Shown: positions 1 to 5,334 of the stretch, in pieces
Numbering within the stretch: the first letter of the stretch is position 1
Layout of the letters: every line of letters begins with the position of its first letter
From: Casp-actino8 sp965659595
Lineage (GTDB): Bacteria > Actinomycetota > Acidimicrobiia > Acidimicrobiales > Ilumatobacteraceae
Assembly (NCBI GenBank): GCA_965659595.1
Contig: CBFHWN010000113.1
Span: 1 to 5,334, forward strand
DNA: 5,334 nt
Direction: 5' to 3'
Program-made: the position numbers and the translations under genes
The notes under the pieces: model-generated
What the model was told of the DNA's origin: nothing
The model's input: only the letters and a program-made list of their open reading frames with translations
The model's database searches: none

Positions 1-317
1 TTCACACCGAGTGCCTCCAGTGAGCGGCGCTCGTGGGGTTGAGCCTTCGCTGTGAGGAAGACCACGGGTACCAAGGCGCCGTTCGAGGTCTGGCGGATTC
101 GTGTGAGGGTCGACGGACCGTCGAGCCCGGGCATCATCACGTCGAGGACGATCACGTCGAATCGTTGATTTTCGAGAATGCGCAAAGCCTCCTCGCCGTT
201 GGCGGCTTCGGTGACGTCGAAGCCGCCCACCAAGCCGAGCGCAACGTCGACGACGTCGCGAATGCCTTCGTCGTCGTCGACGACGAGGGCGTGTGGTGCT
301 GTGCGGACGAGAGTCAT
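1..317 (-). CDS. Response regulator, receiver domain (partial, C-terminus beyond left edge)
   Basis: Cytoplasmic phospho-acceptor partner of the adjacent histidine kinase. I translated 105 codons from the ATG at 317-315. They give a receiver (REC) domain: the acidic pocket is D14-D15-D16 in LVVDDDEG, the phospho-acceptor is D59 in VIVLDVMMPGLDG, and the conserved switch threonine is T89 in VFLTAK. The invariant lysine expected later (usually in a KPF motif) lies outside the window, as does any output domain, so it cannot be told whether this is a single-domain regulator or a DNA-binding one. The start overlaps the kinase stop as ATGA (317-314). An AGGAGGT at 330-324 sits 6 bases upstream, which fixes the start and implies translation coupled to the kinase. 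The receiver call is firm; the regulated target is unknown. Confidence 0.94.
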   Translation of the reverse strand, partial: MTLVRTAPHALVVDDDEGIRDVVDVALGLVGGFDVTEAANGEEALRILENQRFDVIVLDVMMPGLDGPSTLTRIRQTSNGALVPVVFLTAKAQPHERRSLEALGV

Positions 318-1537
318 GAGTGGACCTCCTGGTCGGGTATGACGAATCGGAATCGTGCGCCGTTCGGCTCTCGGTTCTCAGCCCACAGGCGTCCGCCGTG
401 CCGTCTGACGATGCCACGCGAAATAGTGAGCCCGAGACCGGTTCCTGAGTCACGACGGTCATCGGACGACTCGACCTGCGTGAACGGCTCGAAGATTTTG
501 TCGAGCATGTGGGAGGGGATTCCGCGTCCTTGGTCGTCGATCCTGAATTCGACACCTTCGATGGTTCGTGACACGGACATGGTCACGGCCCCGCCCGGCG
601 ACGAGAACTTGACGGCGTTCTGAACAAGATTAAGGAGTACTTGCACGATTCGGTCGTGATCGACGCAAACGTCGTAGGAGCCGCCCTCGGCCACGAGTGA
701 CACCCCATGGGCGTCGGCGAAGGGCTGCATCGTTCGTACGGTCTCGACTAAGAGGTCGTCGGTGGATTGGGTGGTAGGGCACAGCGTGATGCGATCGGAT
801 TCCAGTCGGTCGAGGTCGAGAACATCGTTGACCAAGCGGACGAGCCGATCGGTGCTCCTGCGAGCCACCGAGACGAGATCGGCTGCACGCGGTGGCACGT
901 CGCCGAGCACGCCGGCGTCGAGAAGATCGAGCGATCCGGCGAGCGATGTGAGGGGCGTTCGTATCTCGTGACTGACGATCGATACGAAGCGACTCTTCAT
1001 TTCGAGAAGCGTGACCGCATCGGTGATGTCGCGGATCACGAACACGAAGTTGTTCCCGGTGCCGTTGAGCGGAGCCCCCGAGACCTCGAGGGTTCGGGAT
1101 CGACCGCCCACGTCGCCCGTCACCGTGATCGGATGCCGTTCATCGATGTCGGCTCGCTTGCTGACGAGAAAGTCGTGCGTATTCGGATATCTGGTGGCGA
1201 ATTGGCGCGACGTCTCCTCGTCGTCGGCCGATTCGTCGATCCCGAGAAGTCGCCGGGCGGGAGGATTCATGAGGCTGGCGCGTCCTTCGGCGTCGACGAC
1301 CACGATTGCCTCGGTGGCCGAACGGACGACGTGTTCGGACAGGGCGTACGCTCGCTCGAGTTCACGTGTTCTCTGCAGTACCCGCTTTTCGAGGATGTCG
1401 CGGATGCGTCGATGGGATCGTTCGACGATTGCGATCCTCCACAGGACAACGGCCACAAGTGCGAAGACGACGGTCGCGTAGAACGGCCAACTGGTGATCT
1501 GCACGAATGCGCTGGTGAACACCCAAGTGTCTTCCAC
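314..1537 (-). CDS. Membrane-anchored PAS sensor histidine kinase
   Basis: Sensor kinase of 407 residues that autophosphorylates on His and passes the phosphate to the downstream receiver. Order of parts: a short N-terminus; one hydrophobic helix at about residues 17-38; a charged, probably coiled-coil linker at about 39-68; a PAS domain at about 69-178 (AIVVVDAEGRASLMNPPARR, closing with FVIRDITD); a HisKA dimerisation domain with the phospho-acceptor H190 in SHEIRTPL; and an HATPase_c domain with N-box N307 (LLNLVQNAVKFS), G1 box DQGRGI (335-340), F box FEPF (349-352) and G2 box GTGLGL (365-370). All catalytic boxes are intact. Only about 16 residues precede the helix, so there is no extracytoplasmic sensor domain, and the signal is probably read by the PAS domain or within the membrane. 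The ligand is unknown. The start is a GTG, chosen for its strong Shine-Dalgarno sequence. The gene ends in an ATGA overlap with the regulator. Confidence 0.96.
   Translation of the reverse strand: MEDTWVFTSAFVQITSWPFYATVVFALVAVVLWRIAIVERSHRRIRDILEKRVLQRTRELERAYALSEHVVRSATEAIVVVDAEGRASLMNPPARRLLGIDESADDEETSRQFATRYPNTHDFLVSKRADIDERHPITVTGDVGGRSRTLEVSGAPLNGTGNNFVFVIRDITDAVTLLEMKSRFVSIVSHEIRTPLTSLAGSLDLLDAGVLGDVPPRAADLVSVARRSTDRLVRLVNDVLDLDRLESDRITLCPTTQSTDDLLVETVRTMQPFADAHGVSLVAEGGSYDVCVDHDRIVQVLLNLVQNAVKFSSPGGAVTMSVSRTIEGVEFRIDDQGRGIPSHMLDKIFEPFTQVESSDDRRDSGTGLGLTISRGIVRRHGGRLWAENREPNGARFRFVIPDQEVHS
324..330 (-). promoter_or_regulatory. Ribosome binding site of the response regulator
   Basis: Reads AGGAGGT on the minus strand, 6 bases before the regulator ATG. 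It lies inside the last codons of the kinase gene, so the regulator can also be initiated independently of read-through from the kinase. Confidence 0.85.
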
Positions 1538-1544
1538 GGTCGCG

Positions 1545-1554
1545 CCACCTCCTT
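1545..1554 (-). promoter_or_regulatory. Ribosome binding site of the histidine kinase (decides a GTG start)
   Basis: Reads AAGGAGGTGG on the minus strand, 7 bases before the GTG at 1537-1535. This near-perfect match to the 16S anti-Shine-Dalgarno sequence is the reason for choosing the GTG as the kinase start. It lies in the 83-base gap between the esterase and kinase genes, where I see no convincing promoter or terminator hairpin. Confidence 0.87.
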
Positions 1555-1620
1555 CGAGAGGCGCAACCTATGGAAGTCGACGGCGACGAGTCGGCGATCT
1601 CGACGAAAGAATGACGTCTG

Positions 1621-2829
1621 TCATCGCGAGTCGTGGCGGGAAGTGCGGTACAGATGTCCGAGGAACGTCTCCACCGCTTGGCAGGCCCCACGTGACCGTG
1701 GTGTGCGGAAGAGATCGAACGAATGCTGAGTCTGCGGAAGTTCGCTGTACACCACCGGCTGGGTGGAGACGGCACGTAGTCGGTCGACGAATTCCCGAGC
1801 CGGCTCCACGTGCAACAGCGAGTCGTTGGTTCCGTGGAGAACGAAGAACGCAGGCGCGCCCGCCGATATGTGCTCGATCGGCGACGCCTGGCGAAACACG
1901 TCGGAGGAGTCCCGAATCGCGCGTTTGACGACGTGATTTTCGAGCAGGTGTCGTACCGCCGGGTTGTTCTCGTCGTTCGGGTCGATCCAGTCATAGATGC
2001 CGTAGAACGGAACGACTGCCTGGACGGGATCATCGGACGTCAGTCCGGCGAGAGCGGCCAGATGTGCTCCGGCCGACCCACCGGTGAGCGCAATGAAGGA
2101 CGGGTCGCCACCGTACGATTCAATGTTGGCTCGTACCCATTCGAGAGCTTGTCGGACGTCGTCGAGGTGGTCGGGCCAGGTGGCGCGCGGACTCAGTCGA
2201 TAACGAGGAGCCACACAAGTCCACCCGGCTTCGGCCAGGTGGGCCATGAGCGGAACTCCCTGGGTTCGGTTGTCGCCGACGCTCCAGCCACCCCCGTGGA
2301 TCTGGACCAGCACGGGTGTACGCCCGGGAACGTCAGATCGGCGCCACACGTCGAGAGTGTTGAAGCGGCCGTGGTCTCCGTATCGAATGCCACGCGTCGA
2401 CGGGGATGTGTACGAGCGATGGAGGAGGAACCACGGGGTGTGTTGCGAACGGGGAGCCACTCCGTCGATCGACGTGGTCGTCTGCGCACCGAGTTCGGTC
2501 CGTACCTGTTCGGGTAGAGATTCCCTTGTGGCTCGGGCTCGTCGATAATTCTCGATCGAGATCGTGACGCCGGCTAGTCCGACCATTACGAACAGGCCCC
2601 GCGCCATGCCGCGCGCTCGACGGGCCAGACGTCCGAACACGACGAGATGGACCGACGCCACGACGAGAGGGGCTTCCGACCCCAACAGTCCGTCGACGAA
2701 GAGTGGAATCGAACGTCGCCCGCCGTGACGCGACACGGGACGCCAGCCATTGACAATCGTGAAGGAGGTAGCCATCGCTGTGACGAGACGCACCAGGCGA
2801 CGAGGTGTCTTCGACCTGCTCACGGCCAT
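1621..2829 (-). CDS. Membrane-associated alpha/beta hydrolase, hormone-sensitive-lipase type (Lip family carboxylesterase)
   Basis: Predicted esterase of 402 residues that cleaves carboxylic ester bonds; the natural substrate is unknown. The oxyanion-hole motif is HGGGW (178-182), the nucleophile is S252 in the elbow GGSAG (250-254), and the likely other triad members are D336 (HGTNDSL) and H369 (TQHSFD). These define the hormone-sensitive-lipase group. The stretch from LDVWRR (159-164) through DASPI-like QASPIEH (314-320) resembles, from memory, the mycobacterial LipC/LipM/LipQ-type enzymes, which have a similar length of about 400-430 residues. The N-terminal 100 residues carry hydrophobic segments at about 48-67 and 79-93, suggesting membrane attachment. 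The start is uncertain: the ATG at 2829 has no Shine-Dalgarno sequence, and an in-frame ATG at 2775 (codon 19) is an alternative that would leave a wider divergent promoter region. The gene is probably the first of an esterase-kinase-regulator unit. The fold and catalytic class are firm; the exact family member is not. Confidence 0.93.
   Translation of the reverse strand: MAVSRSKTPRRLVRLVTAMATSFTIVNGWRPVSRHGGRRSIPLFVDGLLGSEAPLVVASVHLVVFGRLARRARGMARGLFVMVGLAGVTISIENYRRARATRESLPEQVRTELGAQTTTSIDGVAPRSQHTPWFLLHRSYTSPSTRGIRYGDHGRFNTLDVWRRSDVPGRTPVLVQIHGGGWSVGDNRTQGVPLMAHLAEAGWTCVAPRYRLSPRATWPDHLDDVRQALEWVRANIESYGGDPSFIALTGGSAGAHLAALAGLTSDDPVQAVVPFYGIYDWIDPNDENNPAVRHLLENHVVKRAIRDSSDVFRQASPIEHISAGAPAFFVLHGTNDSLLHVEPAREFVDRLRAVSTQPVVYSELPQTQHSFDLFRTPRSRGACQAVETFLGHLYRTSRHDSR
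2750..2755 (+). promoter_or_regulatory. Possible -35 element (TTGACA) for mutA
   Basis: An exact TTGACA hexamer on the plus strand, inside the 5' coding part of the divergent esterase gene and about 105 bases before the mutA ATG. No good -10 hexamer follows at 16-18 bases (the sequence there is CCATCGCT). It is offered only because the 30-base gap between the divergent genes is too short to hold a full mutA promoter. A single hexamer can easily arise by chance. Confidence 0.2.
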
Positions 2830-2854
2830 GAGATTACGGGGAAGGTGTCATTAG
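2780..2854 (+). CDS. Possible short upstream ORF (24 codons) before mutA
   Basis: A GTG-initiated frame of 24 codons ends at the TAG at 2852-2854, five bases before the mutA ATG. It is preceded by GAAGGAGGT (2761-2769), a near-perfect Shine-Dalgarno sequence, although the 10-base spacing is on the long side. The peptide would be arginine-rich (8 of 24 residues), using AGA, AGG, CGA, CGG and CGC codons. If translated, it could couple initiation to mutA, which lacks a good ribosome binding site of its own. It lies antisense to the esterase N-terminus, so it may equally be a chance frame produced by esterase codons (Ala-Thr-Ser-Phe gives GGAGGT on the other strand). No similarity to a known leader peptide is recognised. 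Confidence 0.2.
   Translation: MTRRTRRRGVFDLLTAMRLRGRCH
2831..2836 (-). promoter_or_regulatory. Possible -10 element (TAATCT) for the esterase
   Basis: Reads TAATCT on the minus strand, one base before the ATG at 2829, with only a poor -35 candidate (TTCAGC, 2860-2855) 18 bases upstream. If real, transcription would begin just inside the annotated coding region, which would make the ATG at 2775 the true start. This is weak evidence based on a TAnnnT match. Confidence 0.15.
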
Positions 2855-2859
2855 GCTGA

Positions 2860-4707
2860 ATGCCGATGAGTGAATCGCCGACCTTGGCCGCCGACTTCGA
2901 GACGCCGAGTCGTGAGACCTGGCTGCGTGCCGTCCACGGAGTGATCCTGAAGTCGTCTCCCGATGCCACCCCCGACGAGTTCGATGCCGCGTTCCGGCGC
3001 CAACTCGTGACGACCACCGACGACGGCATCGAGATCCAGCCTCTGTACACCGCCGCCGATGTGTCTGTGACCACCAGTTGGCCAGGTGAGGCACCTTTCG
3101 TTCGCGCAACTCATGCCGAACCCCGACCCTGGGAGATTCGCCAGCGCGTCTGGACGCAGGTCGCCGACTCGTCGGCCGTCGGTGAACTCGAGTCGGGAGC
3201 CACCGGACTTCTCGTCGAGGTCGACGGGCGCGGTGACGTCGATGCCCTCGCTCGCACTCTCGACGGTGTGTACCTCGACCTGGCGCCGGTGTCACTGTCC
3301 TCGTCGTTCGACGACGTCGGACTCGGCGTGGCTTCGTCGCTTCTCGAGCTGTGGGAACGTCGTGGAATCCCTTCGAGTGACCGTCGTGGTTCACTCGGTG
3401 TCGACCCGATCGGCACGTGGCTGCGCACTGGCGGTTCAGTCGATCTGGTGAGCGCGTGGGACGACACGGCATCTCTCGTGAGTCGTGCTCACGTGTCGGC
3501 GCCTTCGGCGCGAGTCGTCACCGTCGACGGAACGACCTGGCACGACGCCGGTGCCAACACGGTGCAGGAACTGGCCTGGACGATCGCCGCTGGTGCAGCG
3601 GCGATACGGGCTCTCGTGCGCGACGGTCTGTCGCTCGACGTCGCCGCGCGAACCCTCGAGTTCCGCTTCGCGGCGACTGCCGATCAATTCACGACCATCA
3701 CCAAGTTCCGGGCTGCTCGTCGTCTGTGGGCGCGCGTGGCCGAGGTGTCCGGAATCTCGTCCGACGGTGCCGCGATGTTCCAGCACGCCGACGGCTCGCG
3801 TGTGATGCTCACCCGCTACGACACCTATGTGAACACACTGCGTTCCACGGTGGCCTGCTTCTCGGCCGCGGTCGGTGGCGCCGATGCCGTGACCATCTGG
3901 CCCCACGATTCACTCGTGACCGTCGGAGGTTCGAAGCACGGGCGTCGCCTGGCTCGCAACACCCAGTCGATCCTGCAGGCCGAATCGAACATGTGGCGGG
4001 TCGTCGATCCGGCTGGAGGTTCGTGGTACGTCGAGTCGCTCACTGACCAGTTGGCCGAAGCTGCCTGGAGCGAGTTGCGTGAGGTGGAAGCCAAGGGCGG
4101 CATCGTCGAGGCCGTCGTCGCCGGACACGTGCATGACGCATTGGCCGAACAACTCACCGAGCGTCGTCGCGCAGTGTCGACTCGTCGTCGACCGCTCACG
4201 GGGCTGAGCGAGTTCCCGAATGTCGCCGAAGGAGCTCCGTCGATGGTCGTCGACGCGCCTCGTGATCATGGTCCGCTGTTCACTCCTTTGTCGCTCGTTC
4301 GGTTGTCGGCCGACTTCGAGTCACAGCGTCGTCGAGCCGACGAACACTTGGCCGCCACTGGTCGTCGACCGCAGATCTTTCTCGCCACACTCGGCTCGCC
4401 GGCTGTCCACACCGCTCGCCTCACCTTCGCCAAGAACCTGTTCGAGGTGGCCGGTATCGAGACGGTGTCGGGCGAGGTAGCCGACTTCGCGACTTCGGGA
4501 ACGAAGCTCGTGTGCGTGTGTTCGTCGGATGCCGTATACAACGAGTCGGCTGCCGATGCGGTAGCCACTGTGAAGGCCGCCGGTGCCACGCGCGTGTATC
4601 TGGCCGGACGTCGACTCGACATCGCGGGTGTCGACGAGGAAGTGGGCATGGGCAGCGACGTCCTCGACGCGTTGACTCGTGCTCTCGATGAACTGGGGGT
4701 CGCGTGA
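2860..4707 (+). CDS. mutA: Methylmalonyl-CoA mutase, small (beta, non-catalytic) subunit
   Basis: Partner of MutB in the heterodimeric mutase that interconverts (R)-methylmalonyl-CoA and succinyl-CoA in the cytoplasm. Length (615 residues) is normal for this subunit. The N-terminal TIM-barrel mutase domain spans about 20-450, with family blocks RPWEIRQ (89-95), TWHDAGAN (226-233), KFRAARRLWARV (282-293), AVGGADAVTIWPHD (337-350), and RLARNTQSILQAES (363-376) followed by VVDPAGGSWYVE (381-392). A linker leads to a degenerate cobalamin-binding-like domain at about 503-613. The catalytic DxHxxG motif is replaced by AVHTAR (515-520) and the active-site tyrosine of MutB is replaced by Arg96 (IRQR), so this subunit should not catalyse. 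The ATG at 2860 directly follows an in-frame TGA, so no upstream extension is possible; a second ATG at 2866 is an alternative. Neither has a clear Shine-Dalgarno sequence (GGGGAAGG at 2838-2845 is 14 bases away). Stop and mutB start overlap as TGATG. Confidence 0.97.
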   Translation: MPMSESPTLAADFETPSRETWLRAVHGVILKSSPDATPDEFDAAFRRQLVTTTDDGIEIQPLYTAADVSVTTSWPGEAPFVRATHAEPRPWEIRQRVWTQVADSSAVGELESGATGLLVEVDGRGDVDALARTLDGVYLDLAPVSLSSSFDDVGLGVASSLLELWERRGIPSSDRRGSLGVDPIGTWLRTGGSVDLVSAWDDTASLVSRAHVSAPSARVVTVDGTTWHDAGANTVQELAWTIAAGAAAIRALVRDGLSLDVAARTLEFRFAATADQFTTITKFRAARRLWARVAEVSGISSDGAAMFQHADGSRVMLTRYDTYVNTLRSTVACFSAAVGGADAVTIWPHDSLVTVGGSKHGRRLARNTQSILQAESNMWRVVDPAGGSWYVESLTDQLAEAAWSELREVEAKGGIVEAVVAGHVHDALAEQLTERRRAVSTRRRPLTGLSEFPNVAEGAPSMVVDAPRDHGPLFTPLSLVRLSADFESQRRRADEHLAATGRRPQIFLATLGSPAVHTARLTFAKNLFEVAGIETVSGEVADFATSGTKLVCVCSSDAVYNESAADAVATVKAAGATRVYLAGRRLDIAGVDEEVGMGSDVLDALTRALDELGVA

Positions 4708-5334
4708 TGTCGGTTCCGAACCTGTCGAACGTCGAACTCGGAACGGCGGCATCCGCTTGTGATCGCACGACGTGGGCCGAGAACGTGAAGCGGTCGAGTG
4801 GCCATTCACCCGACGAACTCGTGTGGAACACCCCTGAGGGAATCGATGTTCCGTCGCTTTACACCGCCGATGACGTCGCCGGTCTCGACTTCCTCGCGAC
4901 GTATCCCGGCTTGGCGCCCTTCCTGCGGGGCCCGTACTCCACCATGTACGTGAACCAGCCGTGGACCATTCGTCAATACGCCGGCTTCTCCACCGCCGAG
5001 GAGTCGAACGCCTTCTACCGACGCAACCTGGCGGCGGGTCAGAAGGGGCTCTCGGTCGCCTTCGACCTTGCGACCCACCGCGGCTACGACAGCGATCACC
5101 CGCGCGTGACCGGCGACGTGGGAATGGCCGGTGTGGCGATCGACTCGATTCTCGACATGCGTCAATTGTTCGACGGCATTCCGCTCGATCAGATGAGCGT
5201 GTCGATGACCATGAACGGCGCGGTGTTGCCCGTTCTCGCGCTCTACATCCTGGCCGCCGAAGAACAAGGTGTGGCGCCGACGCAGCTCACCGGCACGATT
5301 CAGAACGACGTGCTGAAGGAGTTCATGGTCCGCA
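4707..5334 (+). CDS. mutB: Methylmalonyl-CoA mutase, large (alpha, catalytic) subunit, N-terminal part (runs off right edge)
   Basis: Catalytic subunit of the adenosylcobalamin-dependent methylmalonyl-CoA mutase, which isomerises methylmalonyl-CoA to succinyl-CoA by a radical mechanism. The window holds 209 codons of a protein that is usually about 720-750 residues. The C-terminal cobalamin domain with DxHxxG is beyond the edge. Nearly universal MutB blocks are visible: FLRGPYSTMY (72-81), PWTIRQYAGFSTAEESN (85-101), GLSVAFDLATHRGYDSDHPR (114-133), MAGVAIDSI (140-148), MSVSMTMNGAVLPVLALY (163-180) and GTIQNDVLKEFMVR (196-209). Y91 in IRQYAG aligns by motif with the active-site Tyr89 of the Propionibacterium enzyme. 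The ATG shares base 4707 with the mutA TGA, and a GGGGG at 4695-4699 lies 7 bases upstream, so translation is coupled and 1:1 subunit output is expected. Genes for the MeaB/ArgK-type chaperone or the epimerase, often nearby, could lie further right but are not seen. Confidence 0.99.
   Translation, partial: MSVPNLSNVELGTAASACDRTTWAENVKRSSGHSPDELVWNTPEGIDVPSLYTADDVAGLDFLATYPGLAPFLRGPYSTMYVNQPWTIRQYAGFSTAEESNAFYRRNLAAGQKGLSVAFDLATHRGYDSDHPRVTGDVGMAGVAIDSILDMRQLFDGIPLDQMSVSMTMNGAVLPVLALYILAAEEQGVAPTQLTGTIQNDVLKEFMVR

Noticed and set aside
265..290. Repetitive, self-complementary run of TCG/CGA triplets that looks like a repeat or hairpin
   Set aside because: It encodes the Val-Val-Asp-Asp-Asp-Glu acidic pocket of the receiver domain, so codon choice explains the symmetry.
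33..623. Plus-strand open frame of 196 codons over the regulator and kinase 3' end
   Set aside because: It is antisense to a clear receiver domain and to the kinase ATPase domain. Its composition mirrors the complementary codons, with no domain of its own.
1565..1570. TAGGTT on the minus strand as a -10 element for the kinase
   Set aside because: No plausible -35 lies 16-18 bases upstream, and the implied transcript would start almost on the ribosome binding site. Read-through from the esterase is a simpler explanation.
1575..1604. Partial inverted repeat between the esterase and kinase as a terminator
   Set aside because: The arms are only 4-5 bases long with mismatches and no following T run on either strand, so it is not a convincing intrinsic terminator.
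767..1729. Plus-strand open frame of 320 codons antisense to the kinase
   Set aside because: It lies opposite a kinase with every catalytic box intact; its translation shows no recognisable domain and it has no good start signal. Long antisense frames are expected in GC-rich genes.
1810..2517. Plus-strand open frame of 235 codons within the esterase
   Set aside because: It is antisense to the catalytic core (HGGGW, GGSAG) of the hydrolase; no recognisable protein features.
2834..3472. Minus-strand open frame of 212 codons within mutA, very rich in Arg, Ser and Thr
   Set aside because: The low-complexity basic composition is typical of a GC-rich antisense shadow, and mutA on the plus strand is unambiguous.
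4806..5267. Minus-strand open frame of 153 codons within mutB
   Set aside because: It is antisense to highly conserved MutB blocks and rich in Val, His, Arg and Gly, as expected from the complement of this codon usage.

Overview
The window looks like chromosomal DNA of a high-GC actinobacterium (Actinomycetota). GC is about 60% or slightly above by eye, with heavy use of TCG, GAC, GTC and CGT codons. Three observations support this: a heterodimeric methylmalonyl-CoA mutase (mutA-mutB), a MutB N-terminus of the actinobacterial type, and an esterase that resembles the mycobacterial Lip family. A deeper placement, for example in Acidimicrobiia, is only an impression from codon use.

The layout is two divergent transcription units that meet near position 2845. 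The left unit is on the minus strand and reads esterase (2829-1621), then a membrane PAS histidine kinase (1537-314), then a response regulator (317 to beyond the left edge). The kinase stop and regulator start overlap as ATGA, and both genes have strong Shine-Dalgarno sequences, so they form one two-component system. The esterase lies 83 bases upstream of the kinase in the same direction and is probably co-transcribed. The right unit is on the plus strand: mutA (2860-4707), then mutB (4707 to beyond the right edge), sharing one base in TGATG. Their products form the adenosylcobalamin-dependent enzyme that interconverts (R)-methylmalonyl-CoA and succinyl-CoA. This is the last step of propionyl-CoA use from odd-chain fatty acids, branched amino acids or sterol side chains, or it can run in reverse.

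Only 30 bases separate the annotated starts of the esterase and mutA, and neither has a good ribosome binding site there. A strong plus-strand Shine-Dalgarno sequence and an exact TTGACA lie inside the 5' end of the esterase gene, so start sites and promoters at this junction deserve a second look. No RNA genes, mobile elements, CRISPR arrays, repeats or convincing terminators were seen. The window is close to fully coding, and its families are well known. I found no evidence for an undescribed system. The most interesting points are the divergent junction and residue-level details of the mutase subunits.
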